The notes under the pieces are model-generated. The model searched no databases, was not told the DNA's origin, and saw nothing but the letters and a program-made list of their open reading frames with translations. Positions 53,435 through 64,000 of a DNA stretch of 64,000 bases are shown here, piece by piece. Origin of the DNA: Chelydra serpentina. Its lineage: Eukaryota; Chordata; Testudines; Chelydridae. A program made the position numbers and the translations under genes. How positions within the stretch are numbered: position 1 is the stretch's first letter; each line of letters opens with the position of its first letter. The stretch spans positions 54,928,501-54,992,500 of the forward strand of contig JBAIAC010000006.1 in assembly GCA_037349315.1 (NCBI GenBank), in the 5' to 3' direction.

Positions 53435-53654
53435 CTGGCTCAATATCCAGAGAGTAGCTGTCAATTTCCAAATTCAGGCGCTGGGCTGCAGCATCGCAAA
53501 AGTCTTCCAAAACACAGTGCACAGCTTCTGTGATATTGTATGGAACTGTCTTAGCAAACTTCATTTTGCTATTGACAATCACGCTTCCATTTCTGAAGTT
53601 AAGTATTTCCAATTGCTTAAATCCTGTAAGGTTGGATTGAAGATATGGAAGCAG
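53435..53654 (-). CDS. IMPG1: IMPG1 exon: second half of SEA domain
   Basis: Acceptor TGTTTTGCAG, donor GTAAGA, 220 bp. It reads [20 protein letters not shown], then [20 protein letters not shown], then [20 protein letters not shown] and [13 protein letters not shown]. This is the SEA domain of IMPG1, very close to the human protein I recall. GSVIV (codons at 53574-53588) matches the G-S-V/I-V-V cleavage motif of autoproteolytic SEA domains. Three N-glycosylation sequons (NLT, NGS, NIT) are visible. Starts in phase 0, ends with one base. Confidence 0.97.
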
Positions 53655-54582
53655 CTGCAAAACAGGAAATTGTTTTACTTTAAATCCCCTATCAATGCCT
53701 AGCTGCTATTAATTTCACTTATATTCACTTTTCATTATCAGGTACCTGAATCACCCACTTATTTCTCTGGCTTTAATACTAGTGCTTAACTACCAAGTCC
53801 GGTTTTCTGTTTGCCTTGATTAGTCTCTGTATTTGCATCTTTCTCAATAGTGTACTGAGATGGATGGACGCTAGTTTTCCTTGTAATGAAACACAGTGTT
53901 TGGGGAATTTATAGGTCTGAATAAAGAAAAATCACCTCACTAAAAAGCCAACTTCAATTATTTTCAAAGGGTTCCATCCAGGCAAGTGAGAGCAGGATAT
54001 AATACGCATGTTACTGTTGTCCAATGGTCCAAGAGTATCTCGGGGGAAAATCTATATCTAATCACATTCTCTTTGATAACTCATGATGTATTTTAAAAGG
54101 ATTGATAATAAATCCAACATAAGGATTCAATTCTTAGATGTAATCAGTGTTACCATACCACTGAAGTGGCGCTAAGCAAAATCCAATTAAAATTACTTGG
54201 CAAGAATATGTGTGGGGTAAATATTTTTTTTCTCTTTTTTACGTGTATTCTCCTTCATAAACCATTGCTACCTGTTACACAGCCAGCATTTCAGACTAAA
54301 AAAAAAAGTGATTTGTTACAGTAGTTCAAGGTGTTTTATTTAACTGGAAGACAGGGCCCTATACCGTGCTCTACTTCATACAGTTGTGTTTTCCAGCTCC
54401 TCCTTAGCTTACTGATCTGATCAGAATAAATCATAGTTTTCTAGATGAATGCCCCTGGTAGCTTGTCTCTTTTTATTGCTTCTGCTAATCTGGGGAGCAA
54501 TAATGTAAGCTAACAAGGAAAATCTGTTTTCTTGAATGTGTGCTCGAATACTGTACGTCACAGACAATCTGTTTTTACTCAC

Positions 54583-55145
54583 CAGCTGCATGAATTGTTG
54601 CTCTAGTGCCCTGTATTCCAGAGAACTCCTGTTGAAGAGGTCATCAGAAAAATGCATGTTGGTTACTCTCAGGCTGAAGAAAACCACTAGCTCTTTGCCT
54701 TTGGCTGCCGTTGTCATGGAGCTAGTGGTTACATACTTCATTGTAGGAGCTGGGGTGGCTTCTGCTGGCTGGCTCTCCGACCCGGAAATATATCCACTGC
54801 CATACTCCACTTCATCCATCCTTGCTGTGCTCATTGTGTTGACTCTATCCAGTTCTGCAGCAATATCCTGCACTCCTGTTTCGAAGCCAGCAGGGATGCC
54901 GCTCTCAGTTGCTGGCGTTGGTGAACCTGTTGTTTCAAAGGACTGGTCTATGATAATGGAGTGGCTGTGAGGTGGACTAGTCACTGCTGGCAATAGTGTG
55001 ATTTGGTCAGTGGATAATGTGGCTATGATGACTTCTTCAGGCAGGGAGGTGGAGTGGTCACTTGAATCAATAAAGAAAGGCAAAGTTGTGTCTCTCGATA
55101 AAATATCATCACCTGACGATTCTGGCGGATCTATGATCTTTACAG
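54583..55145 (-). CDS. IMPG1: IMPG1 exon: Ser/Thr-rich mucin-like region and first half of SEA
   Basis: Acceptor TTTGCAG, donor GTGAGT, 563 bp. It begins VKIIDPPESSGDDILSRDTT and is rich in S, T, P and acidic residues for about 140 codons (likely O-glycosylated). It then turns into the SEA start KELVVFFSLRVTNMHFSDDL, with FNRSSLEYRALEQQFMQL at the exon end, joining LLPYLQ of the next exon in phase 0. VVFFSLRVTNM is diagnostic of IMPG proteins. IMPG1 is a secreted proteoglycan of the interphotoreceptor matrix in mammals. Upstream exons were not found and probably lie beyond 64000. Confidence 0.96.
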
Positions 55146-56715
55146 CTGCAAAGGGTGGGGGGAGGTAAATATTTAACTTTGAAAATATACATAATGAAAT
55201 ATTTATATAGCATTTCAAGTGAGACATTTTTAAGGAGAAATCGGAACATTACAGTCTTATTATGACCGCTTTCTGATGACTTAGTAAGAAAATGGAGGAA
55301 AATGCTCAGTCCATATGGTTACGTGCTGAACTTTGTGTGTGCTTTGTTTAATTACACTTTATAAGTGTTTCCCTAACGTTTGCTAAAGCACCGTGTGGTT
55401 TTGACATACATAATCACACTGTCAGTTTATATTGACTGAAAGTGTAGGTTGCAGCTTTGACTTGTCTGCTTGGATCAGTGCAGGCTTGAGTCATTCCTGG
55501 CCACTCCCCCTTTGTGAAAGATTAAAGATGGTATTTGCCACTGACCTCAAAATGTGGTTGTACAAACCTGTGCAGCCTCCTCAGATACAAAAGATTGTCA
55601 ACTTTGGTAAACATACTATTTAAAAAACAAATAAAACCCTCCTAAAGAATCATTTGCTACATTTAAAACAACCATTTGCCCCAGATTATAGGATTCCTTC
55701 AGATGTCTGCTGGAGCTCAGAGGCAGTCTAAGAATGTGTAGTTGAAACCCAAATCTTAAGCATGAAGAATGAGACTGTCTAAATTCAAACAATCAGCTAA
55801 ATTACTGTAGTAAGATAACAGAAAATGACAGATTTCAACTTCAGACTAAAGAGGATAACTTCGCTCTTTTCCAGTGATGTCCTCGATAGGGGGCTGTAAG
55901 GGGCTCCTAGTCAAAACTCCTGACCTAACTTGGCAGGAAAGTTATAAATGATTTCCAGCCTCTGATGGAATCCGCTCCCTCTTTGGACACTACTTTATTA
56001 TCCCTGCCAGAGATCACTTATCCTCGCAGTTCATTTCTGAAGAGCAAATATTTTCCCTTAGAATGGACTGGATTGAGAGGAGAGAGGAAAAAAAGAGGTA
56101 TTTTCAAAATATTCCCTAGTACAGTTATCCCTAAACCCTCCATAGTATCTCCCCTCTCTTCAAATGACACAAGTCGTGAGCCTGTGCTTATCCGCTCTGT
56201 ATGGTTAGGAGCAAATATGCATTTCCAGCAGAGAGAACCTTTGTATAAATTAGTTGCCTTGTCTCTTGATAATGGTTACAGGAGACCTTTTCTGTTAAAT
56301 GGGAAAGTAAAGAAATATGCTAATCCCTCACCCCTCCTGTCTGCAGATAAATCCTGTCAATCAGAGTGTTTTCAAGTCTAAAGGGAATTTTTTTCCTTTA
56401 GTGAGCCTATTCTTAAAATATTGCTGCTATTCACAGTTCTGTTAATTACCAATGAGAATTCTTTCATACATTAGCTTAAAGCTAGTGTGCCTTGGTGGGG
56501 AGATACAAAAATGTCCAATTCCTTTTTCCTTTAGGATGATCAGACATTCCAAATAGATGTCCTGTACCAAAATCTGCCCTCAACTGTATGTGCAGTTCTA
56601 AAGACTTCAGAATTAGGCCCTTGAAAAAAAGATTCATCTTTTTGTCATAGTCACCACATTGTGCAAGGTTTGGAAAATAACAGGTACATATTTTCTTTCA
56701 TTCACCATTTTGTTT
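55146..56715. other. IMPG1 intron; unassigned 138-codon open frame
   Basis: A plus-strand frame at 55965-56381 has no resemblance to a known family and no flanking support, so it is treated as chance. No other feature recognised. Confidence 0.4.
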
Positions 56716-56810
56716 TCCCATGGCCTTGTTATGTGGCTATATATATATATTATATAAAGGCCATTATATAAATATATATATATATATAGCCACATAACAA
56801 GGCCATGGGA
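56716..56810. repeat. 95-bp AT-rich palindrome
   Basis: The left arm TCCCATGGCCTTGTTATGTG followed by GC(TA)n is matched by its reverse complement ending CACATAACAAGGCCATGGGA. Arms are about 42-47 bp with only a few unpaired central bases, and the centre TTATATAAAGGCC is itself nearly palindromic. It would form a strong hairpin or cruciform. Confidence 0.92.
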
Positions 56811-56883
56811 CAAATATATATATATTTTTCAAATTGATAATTCACTGACCTACACTGGTAGACGTATGTTTGGTCAAAGCACT

Positions 56884-57090
56884 AAAAAGAGGCTGGTCTT
56901 GTGGTTAAGATAATGTAATGGGCCTTGGAAGATCTGGGTTCAATTCTCAAACTTCCTATGTGATTGTGAAAAAGTCCATTAATCTCTCTGTACTTCAGTT
57001 TCCATTCTCAGAGCTGTTGTGATTCATTAATGTATGAGAGGCTCTCCGATCCTATGGTGACAGGGGTGATAGAAGTACCTTGGTAGATGT
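56884..57090 (+). repeat. MIR-like (CORE) SINE
   Basis: The tRNA-like head GGCTGGTCTTGTGGTTAAGA and B-box GGGTTCAATTC are followed by a CORE-like segment ending AATCTCTCTGTACTTCAGTT, which is the conserved MIR core. Diverged but readable along most of its length. Confidence 0.7.
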
Positions 57091-60000
57091 TTTTGACCTA
57101 CAAGGAAACATTTGAACTGTTTGTCATGGTTTCTGACTTAAGTAGTTGGGATAGCATTGCTCAGATGACAGCACTCTGCCCTTTGGCATCATCTTGTATC
57201 ACTGAGAGTTTATAAACTTTTGAGTTAGGAAACTGCTAATATCAGTTTCTAGGGTACAGGCAGGTACAAATTTTAAGTCATTCCTCCCTATAAGCTGAGT
57301 CCTAGAGTGCTTCGTTTTTTTCAAGCGCTATCCATCCTTTGGATGAAAGGGTGAACGAAGGTCTTTCTGATTGTCTAGATTGAACTATTTATTGCCCTTT
57401 CTGAAAAAGAATAAGGGTGCAATGGTGTATAGTTCCTTCTTGGGTAAAGCAGAGTCTGTTAACAGCCTTATGGCAGCTGCTTCTGCCTACACAGTCACTA
57501 TATCAGCTTACTCCACTGCAAACTGCTTGAATACTAGTCTGAAAGGCACTATGCAAAAATCGTATTCCAATACTGCTTTAGGCAGGCATTGAGTAACAGG
57601 ACCATATATTGTATTTCTGTAATTTGCTGATAATTAGCTTGGAAAATACAAATAGTAGACAAACGTTTGTTAAATACTTGAGTTTACTATGACAGTAACG
57701 TATCCCAAAGCATATCACAATGCCCTTGTGGCTGTGCAAGAAACAGTCACTCAGAAACAAACACCTGGCTTGCTACAGCAAAGGCAATTGGAGAGAGGCC
57801 ACACACATACTGTCATTTACTCCCCCTTCTGGAAGTAGCAGAATCAGAGGTTTGGGGAGGAAGCAATAACAGATAGCAAGGGCATTGGAAAGTGGCTGAA
57901 TGTATCTCTTGCCCTTCTGAAGATAGGGGTTATTAGTTATATACTACAGTGGTGAGCACTCTATAAATAGGACACACAGACAGAGGGTGATAGGAGGCTG
58001 CTTGTGGCTCATTCGTCTCTTTCTTCCCTGTTACAAGCCCAGCAAACCTTCCCAACCAATTCTGCTGCCTTCTCCTGCATAACTGCAGACCTCTTTTCTT
58101 TGAGCACATTATTATTTTGGACAAAAGTACCCGTAGTCACAATGGGTGACTTTTAGATAAGGTGATTTTCCTAATTAATAGGTAAACATTGATTCTGTTT
58201 GCAGGTTGAACGATTAGGGACAGGTTCTGATCTCATTTACTTCAGGAGTAAACTCAGAGAAAACAGTGGCGCTACCTGGGTATAAAACCTGGCCAAGTGA
58301 GATGAGTCTGACTGGATTTGAATTGAGCATTAAAAGCTCAGCGAAATGATTCTAGGAAGCTGAACAGGTTGTATGGAAAGCAGCATTATATCCTGGTGAC
58401 ATTGTATAGCTAGATGTTAAAATCAGTCAGAACACCAGTTTGCTTAGACTGCACAACGGTATTTTGACATATCACCCACCGAATGGCTCCTTCAGAGTGA
58501 CTTTTATATAAAATACACACCATGCAATGTTCAACACTAAAAGGAAGTCAGAGCATTGGCACTTGGGGAAAAGAAAACAGTACTGTTAAATCCATGAGTG
58601 ACACTATGGATTGTTGGATGCTATGAAAGTGTAAAAACACCACTGAATGAAATGGAGAGGCTGAGGGCCTATTTATTCTAAGGCCACTTTACAGATCCCT
58701 GAAAGCGCAAAGGGGCTATAAAATGAGTCAATGTATATATTTTTTCATACAGGGGTGCAATCACAATATACAATTTGCACTGCTGAAAATGTAATACAGG
58801 AACTATCGTCCTATTAGGGCCAAAAGAGAAATATCATGACACTGGATGAAACTGAAGCCATGTACAGTATTCAGTTACATTAATGGTGTATGTGATGTCC
58901 ACAGTAAATGCTATACCACAGTATGGGACCTTAACACTTGATTAAAATCCTCAAGTGCTGCCACAATAGAAACAATAAACAACAATACAATTGCATACAC
59001 AATTAGTTTGTAAGTGCAAAGACTTCCTCCTGTGTCATTCAGCATTAAAACTGAGGTCCATACTGCAAATACCATCAACTCAGAAACTGTGTGTGTATAT
59101 CTCATAAACTGAAGTTGCAGAAATGTTTGTAAATACAAACATAATGAACTCCCTCTGCCCTTATCCAAGTAAATTGGTTTTTGATTAGTTCAAACAGATA
59201 GAGCTGTGTATCTGACAGTCAATAGGCATATATCGTAAAAGAGTCTCCTTTAGTTGTAATATATATGTGTGTATAAATTTAATAAAATTAAATTACAGGG
59301 GCTTTAAAATCTATATCCCCATTTTTATTGACAGCTGTAGCAATAAATCATTCCCATCTCCTCACTTTTATGGTTTGTTGTGACACTGATGAATCAGGGA
59401 ATGGGCAGAGTTTTATATCAAATAAACCTAACCATATCCTGTGGTAAATAAGTCCTCTCTCTTATTGATGGCACAATCAGCAGTTAGATTGACAGCGAAT
59501 AAGACAAGATTGCAGTGAGGTACAAGTGTGCTCAGAAATGGGTTTTAGTTTGGTGGAGATTAGTGTTGGATGAACAATTTTTTTTAGGAAAAGCACCAAC
59601 CCTCTGGAGCATCCCTGTCCCAAAATGATAAATTAAAATGGAATATTTATGGGCTTGAGTTTGGCAGACTGTGAAATTGTGATGGTATTTGTGAGACAGG
59701 TAGTTTTAAGTGACTCATCTGAATTCACACAGTGAATTTTAGGCAGAGCATTGAATACAATACAATTCTGATGCCCAGCCCTGTGTGTTAGCAACAATGC
59801 ATCTATATTACTATAGTAATAACTCAAACACTACTTGTGAAGATGAGTACTGTTTCTTTATAGCAGGAATCTAGCAGAAGAGGGTTTGGGAGAAGTGCTA
59901 AACAGAAACTCTGCAGTGAAGCAGAGGGAGAGAGACTAGGTTTAGGGATAATATTGCTTATCTTATTCTAATAAAGTACCTTATTCAGCATGAGAAGAAA

Positions 60001-60500
60001 GTGACTCTGTGTTATTCTCAAACATTGTCCCATGACAGCGTATTGTTGTTGTTAGATTGTTATGGAAGACTACAGTATTTTTAAAAGCACTTTCTGTGAC
60101 GTTGGTGATTCCATCTGCTCTCTAACTGTAATAATAATAACACTCCCTAACAATTGGTGCTGTACTGATAAAATAGTTTGATATTATGACTCCTGAGTTC
60201 TATCCTGTGCAACTATTCTCCTTATAACCCTCATTAAACAAAATTTGGTAGGTGCTATACATACATATCGAAAGACCCTGCTTTGAAGAACCTATGTTCT
60301 GAAAGATACAAAGCAGATACAAAAATGAGGGGGAAATGGGACACAACATCCAAGCAAAGCGATCAGGGTGATGGTTGGCAGATGTATTGCTAGTTCTCCA
60401 TCTCTCTCGGGGTTGTAACTGAGCATTCCGGATTTATAGGATACCTGCATATCTTAAATGCATGTTGAGCTGAAGGGCATAGGCCAAAGGTGTTGGGGGT
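57091..60500. other. IMPG1 intron, no recognised feature
   Basis: AT-rich with small TA microsatellites (for example near 59260). A stretch at about 59880-60040 with ATTCTAATAAAGTACC resembles the end of an LTR but is unsupported. Confidence 0.4.
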
Positions 60501-60502
60501 CT

Positions 60503-60590
60503 GGTTTTCAAAGATGCTGAGCTCCCACATTTCCAACTGAAATCAGTGGGAGCTGCAGATGACCAGTACACACGTCTGAAAAGTCAGAGC
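60503..60590. repeat. Relative of the small MITE at 49325
   Basis: GGTTTTCAAAGATGCTGAGC at the left, a central AACTGAAATCAGTGGGAGC, and CTGAAAAGTCAG at the right form an imperfect inverted structure like that at 49325-49438. Confidence 0.5.
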
Positions 60591-61571
60591 GAAGATTCAA
60601 TCTTACAAGGGTCTGGGTTCCTAATATTTCTTTATTATTGGAAATGTGTTTTTTAGCTTATATGAACATTTATTCCAACATTACAAAAATCTTTAGAAGT
60701 CCCTCTCCAGGTGAATTTACCAGCTACTTACAAAGAGAAGTTGTAACCGTTGTCAGCATCAGAAATATCAATTTACATGATAAACTAGGGCCTAGGGAAC
60801 AGAGGCCCCGGTTCTCATTTAGTCCATCCATGGATAAGAGCCTAAATGGAGGGCAGCATGAAGCAAAGTTGGGTTTAAGACCTCTTTGTGCTTCCTGTGG
60901 TCTGCGGACATTTGGGGCTGGTGCACAACCACCAATGTAGGTTAGAAGAGCCTCGGGTCTATTCTAACCCCCATGGGCCTCAACGTATAGACCATTTTTG
61001 TGTCCTTTACGCTACCAGAGTGATATAAAGGGTCCTTACTGGAACAGAGAGGCAGGCCCAGAATCTTTGAATTGTGCTGAGCCTTGTGATTAAGTCCTCA
61101 TTTTCTTGTGTGTTTTGAATAAGCATGTGTCATATAACACAAGACAGATTTCCAAAAGACCCTCCACTAAAGTCAGTAGAAAAATGAGCTTCAACCATTT
61201 TATGGTAAGCTGTGTGGCTCTGCTTCTGTTTTCTCACTGTTCATAACCGATTTTTGATCAAATGATCCTTCTGAGTTAATAATGCATGAACGAAATACAT
61301 AGAAGTTTTGGATCCAAAAACCTTTGCCTTTAGAAATTTCCCATTGTTTCTCTGTGTTTTTACTAGACTGGTAAACTATTTACTAGATAAATGATCAAGG
61401 ATACAAAACCATGCTGGTAACGTTTCTTCAAAAACACTGTTTCTAAAGCTTTGGCACTGTATGAAAAAGTTAAACTTTTGCATTTTACTTTGGATTTTCC
61501 CAGATGAAGAATGGAAACCACCACCATGCAATCATTTGATGAGACCTTTAAAAACATAAGGGTTGGCGACA

Positions 61572-61794
61572 TAGGGCTTGTCTATATGAGGGGTTAGTGC
61601 ATGACAAGCTAGGGTTTGAATCTACATTGCACCAGCTTGCAGCATAGTCCTGTCTGGGAGTATGTCAAAGTACACTATGGAACTTTTAGTGCTGTAGCAA
61701 TGTCCACCTGGGATGTCACTGCGTGGCAAGCTAGTGCAGCTGCAGATTCAGACCCGGGCTTGCTGCTCACTAATGTCCTGTGTAGCCAAGCCCA
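61572..61794. mobile_element. MITE-like element with inverted ends
   Basis: AGGGCTTGTCTATATGAGG at the left pairs with GGGCTTGGCTACACAGGAC read from the right. The inverted similarity continues inward (ACAAGCTAGGGTTTGAATCT against GCAAGCCCGGGTCTGAATCT). No coding potential and no clear target duplication. Confidence 0.6.
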
Positions 61795-64000
61795 CAGGTG
61801 TTCTTAGTTCCAGCATGCTACTGCATTTCAGCAGTCAATGACACAGGCTGTAAAGTTGGCAGCTGGGTACTGCAGCACTGTCAACTTCAAGAGATCAAAA
61901 ATCATGTCAGGTCCTAACAAATCCTGAGATTCAAAAAAATATCATCAAACCATGTCTTTCCATCTGTCTTTTGACCTTTTTAACACCCTTCTACTCTCCT
62001 GGCAATGTCAGTGTGACAATTTTAGGATGGATGTCCCCTCAAAAATATTACTTAAAAAATGGAGAGGTGGGATGGAGGGAAGGCATCCCTGCTAGTGGGG
62101 AAAAGGAAGAGTAGTTATGTTACATTCTTGTACCTAAGTACAAGTACTTAGTTGTGAGATTTATAATTTGATAAAATTAAAATATGATAGAAAACCCTAA
62201 ATCACCCACACATTAAGTAGATTTGGAAAATGAACAATTAACATTAAAGAAGCACAAAGCTCTCTATATACCAAGCTTTCCAATTATTTTTCAGTAAAGA
62301 TTTATGTGAGCTGCAAAGGTCTTTACATGCAAGAATATCTTTACAATATCAACCACCTTTCAGTGAAGTAATTATATTTATAATCCCTCAATATTTTTAA
62401 ATAATCAATGCAGTCACATTCAAAGTGTTTCAAACATAATTTTAAAGCATTCATCTTTATATATTTTGAGAACTACATAATTATATATATTATCTAGTAA
62501 TTAAGACATTTGTTTTTTTTAAACCCTCAGAATTGTTTAAATAGCTAAAAATAATTCATTTGTGTTTTAATTTTTAAGAATTCTTCCCTCCTGCAGCCCT
62601 CTGACTTCTCCCCTTCCCAGAATCTGGCAGCACCCACCAACAGTTCAGTGTCCCACACCCCATCAGTCTCTGGCCACCCCCGCCTCATCTTGGTATCTCC
62701 TAGGTTTCTTCAGCTCCCCTCTCCCAGGCCTGGGGGGCCTGCATTGGGGTTCCCTCTCATCTCCCTTTCCAAGGTTGAGGGGACACTAGTGGGAACAGCA
62801 AAGGCACTGTCCTGTCTGTGTTTCTCACAGGAAAGGAGGGTGAGGAAGGAGCGGAGCTCCACTGGGTTGCTGGGTACTTTGCACCTACTGTGAGAACACT
62901 GCAAAGGGAAGGGAAGGATTCTGCCAGCTGCCCGCAGAGCTGAACTCTGCAAGGGGGCTGGAGCTTCTCACATCATGGGGAGGGGGGGCTCCAAAACCCT
63001 TCAAGATGCCATCACTTGTGATGAAATCATCAGAGTTTGCAACACTGCTCTTGGAAACGCATAATTACATAGCAGGAAACAAGATTAGATTTTTTTAAAA
63101 TGCCCCCAAACTAGCCCTCAGGCTGAAGGGTTGAACAATAGCATAGGATCAAAAGTGCTACCAGTCCAAAAAAACAGCTCCAGCTCTCAATCACTATTTA
63201 ATCTCCCAAGATGTTCATTGAAGTCTGCAAATGTTTGTTGTACTGGTACATGGACAAAATCAGACTGTCTGATACTGAGGATAATATTATGTCTAAAGCT
63301 AAACAGCTGTTGGCATACATGTCTAAACATTAAATTAAAAGAGGCCATTTCCTGAACACGCTGCAATATTAAATCGCTGTAAGAGTGATTTTCTAGACAC
63401 AGAGGTTTATTCCTCAACAGGGAGAACAAATCATGTGGGTTTGAGTCACCAAAGCAATCCTGCCTGTGATCATAAGGTGTTTATTTTAGTTATAAAATGA
63501 GATTATCCTTTTGTAATTATTAAAAAAGAAATCAACCCCCCCCCCCCCCCCCCGCAACCTTATTCTCTAAGCACAAGGAATTATTTTCCCTACAGGGTAT
63601 AATAGTCTTAGAAAGCTCTTCCAATGTTACCTCATCTGCATTTTTTTGCTAGAAAAAAGTTTCAGCCGAAAAATTTTACACAGCTCTAATCTCAAGTCTT
63701 AACCTCAGGTCTCCTGGCCTTTCCTACTAGGGTTACCACTTGTCCTGAAATTTTCAGGGCAGTCCCAATTTTCACAGGCCCGTTTTGCATTCTACAACCC
63801 TAGCCCAGGACTATTCAATGGTATGTAGTTGCTAACTGTTATTTAACAGGAGATAGAAAATGCCAGAATTAAGGTTGCCTGCACCACTTTAATTTGGGCC
63901 CCCCTTTTGTACATGTGTTATGATACAGTCTAATTATATTGCAGATGAAGGGTAAGACTCTACAATCTTGCTTCCATTCCATGATCTCAATGGGAGTGTG
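61795..64000. other. IMPG1 intron, right end of window
   Basis: A GC-rich block at about 62580-62990 looks like an unclassified repeat. A run of about 18 C lies at 63536-63553. No exon recognised. Confidence 0.4.

Noticed and set aside
54536..54970. 144-codon plus-strand frame
   Set aside because: Antisense shadow of the IMPG1 mucin/SEA exon, which has correct splice sites and a known domain on the minus strand.
55965..56381. 138-codon plus-strand frame in an IMPG1 intron
   Set aside because: No recognisable domain, no retroelement motif and no flanking exon signals; probably chance.
63187..63429. Minus-strand 80-codon frame as an upstream IMPG1 exon
   Set aside because: The peptide does not resemble any part of IMPG1 that I recall, and splice phase could not be matched to the exon at 55145.

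Overview
This window is vertebrate nuclear DNA, most likely from a turtle. It has short exons with GT-AG splice sites in long introns, CR1 LINEs, a DIRS-like retrotransposon, a Penelope-like element with a GIY-YIG domain, many hAT-type miniature transposons and a MIR-like SINE. The clade call rests on remembered repeat profiles and was not computed.

Two genes converge tail to tail. From the left on the plus strand come the last exons of MYO6 (unconventional myosin VI). They include three in-frame cassette exons of the 'large insert' (6157-7138), the 27-bp 'small insert' exon (23869-23895) and the cargo-binding exons, ending at a stop at 28402. A 3' UTR of about 3 kb follows. From the right on the minus strand come the last exons of IMPG1, a photoreceptor-matrix proteoglycan: the Ser/Thr-rich and SEA exon (54583-55145), the rest of SEA (53435-53654), EGF (46068-46278), and an exon completing a second EGF and adding a transmembrane helix (43764-43940). 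A putative cytoplasmic-tail exon lies at 40013-40115. Both genes extend beyond the window. The MYO6-IMPG1 convergent order is the one I know from human 6q14.

The rest is intron or intergenic DNA rich in mobile elements. 1-6156: MYO6 intron with three miniature transposons. 8318-15105: a degenerate DIRS-like element split by a younger 5'-truncated CR1 (10133-12178) with a long intact reading frame. 16042-17053: an inverted repeat and a hAT element with perfect 8-bp target duplications. 20010-21545: a Penelope-like element with 186-bp inverted arms and a 14-bp target duplication. 31815-38140: intergenic, with two GC-rich hAT-like elements and a hAT fold-back carrying a transposase remnant. 40560-42560: an old CR1 with a 71-bp Penelope end inserted in it, then an RTE-like pseudogene. 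46680-48395: an internally deleted CR1. 55146-64000: IMPG1 intron with a 95-bp AT-rich palindrome, a MIR-like SINE and small transposons.

I found no wholly new molecular system. The most interesting points are the membrane-anchored C-terminus predicted for IMPG1, preserved MYO6 micro-exons, and element architectures (inverted Penelope, nested insertions, fold-back hAT) supported by target-site duplications read directly from the sequence.
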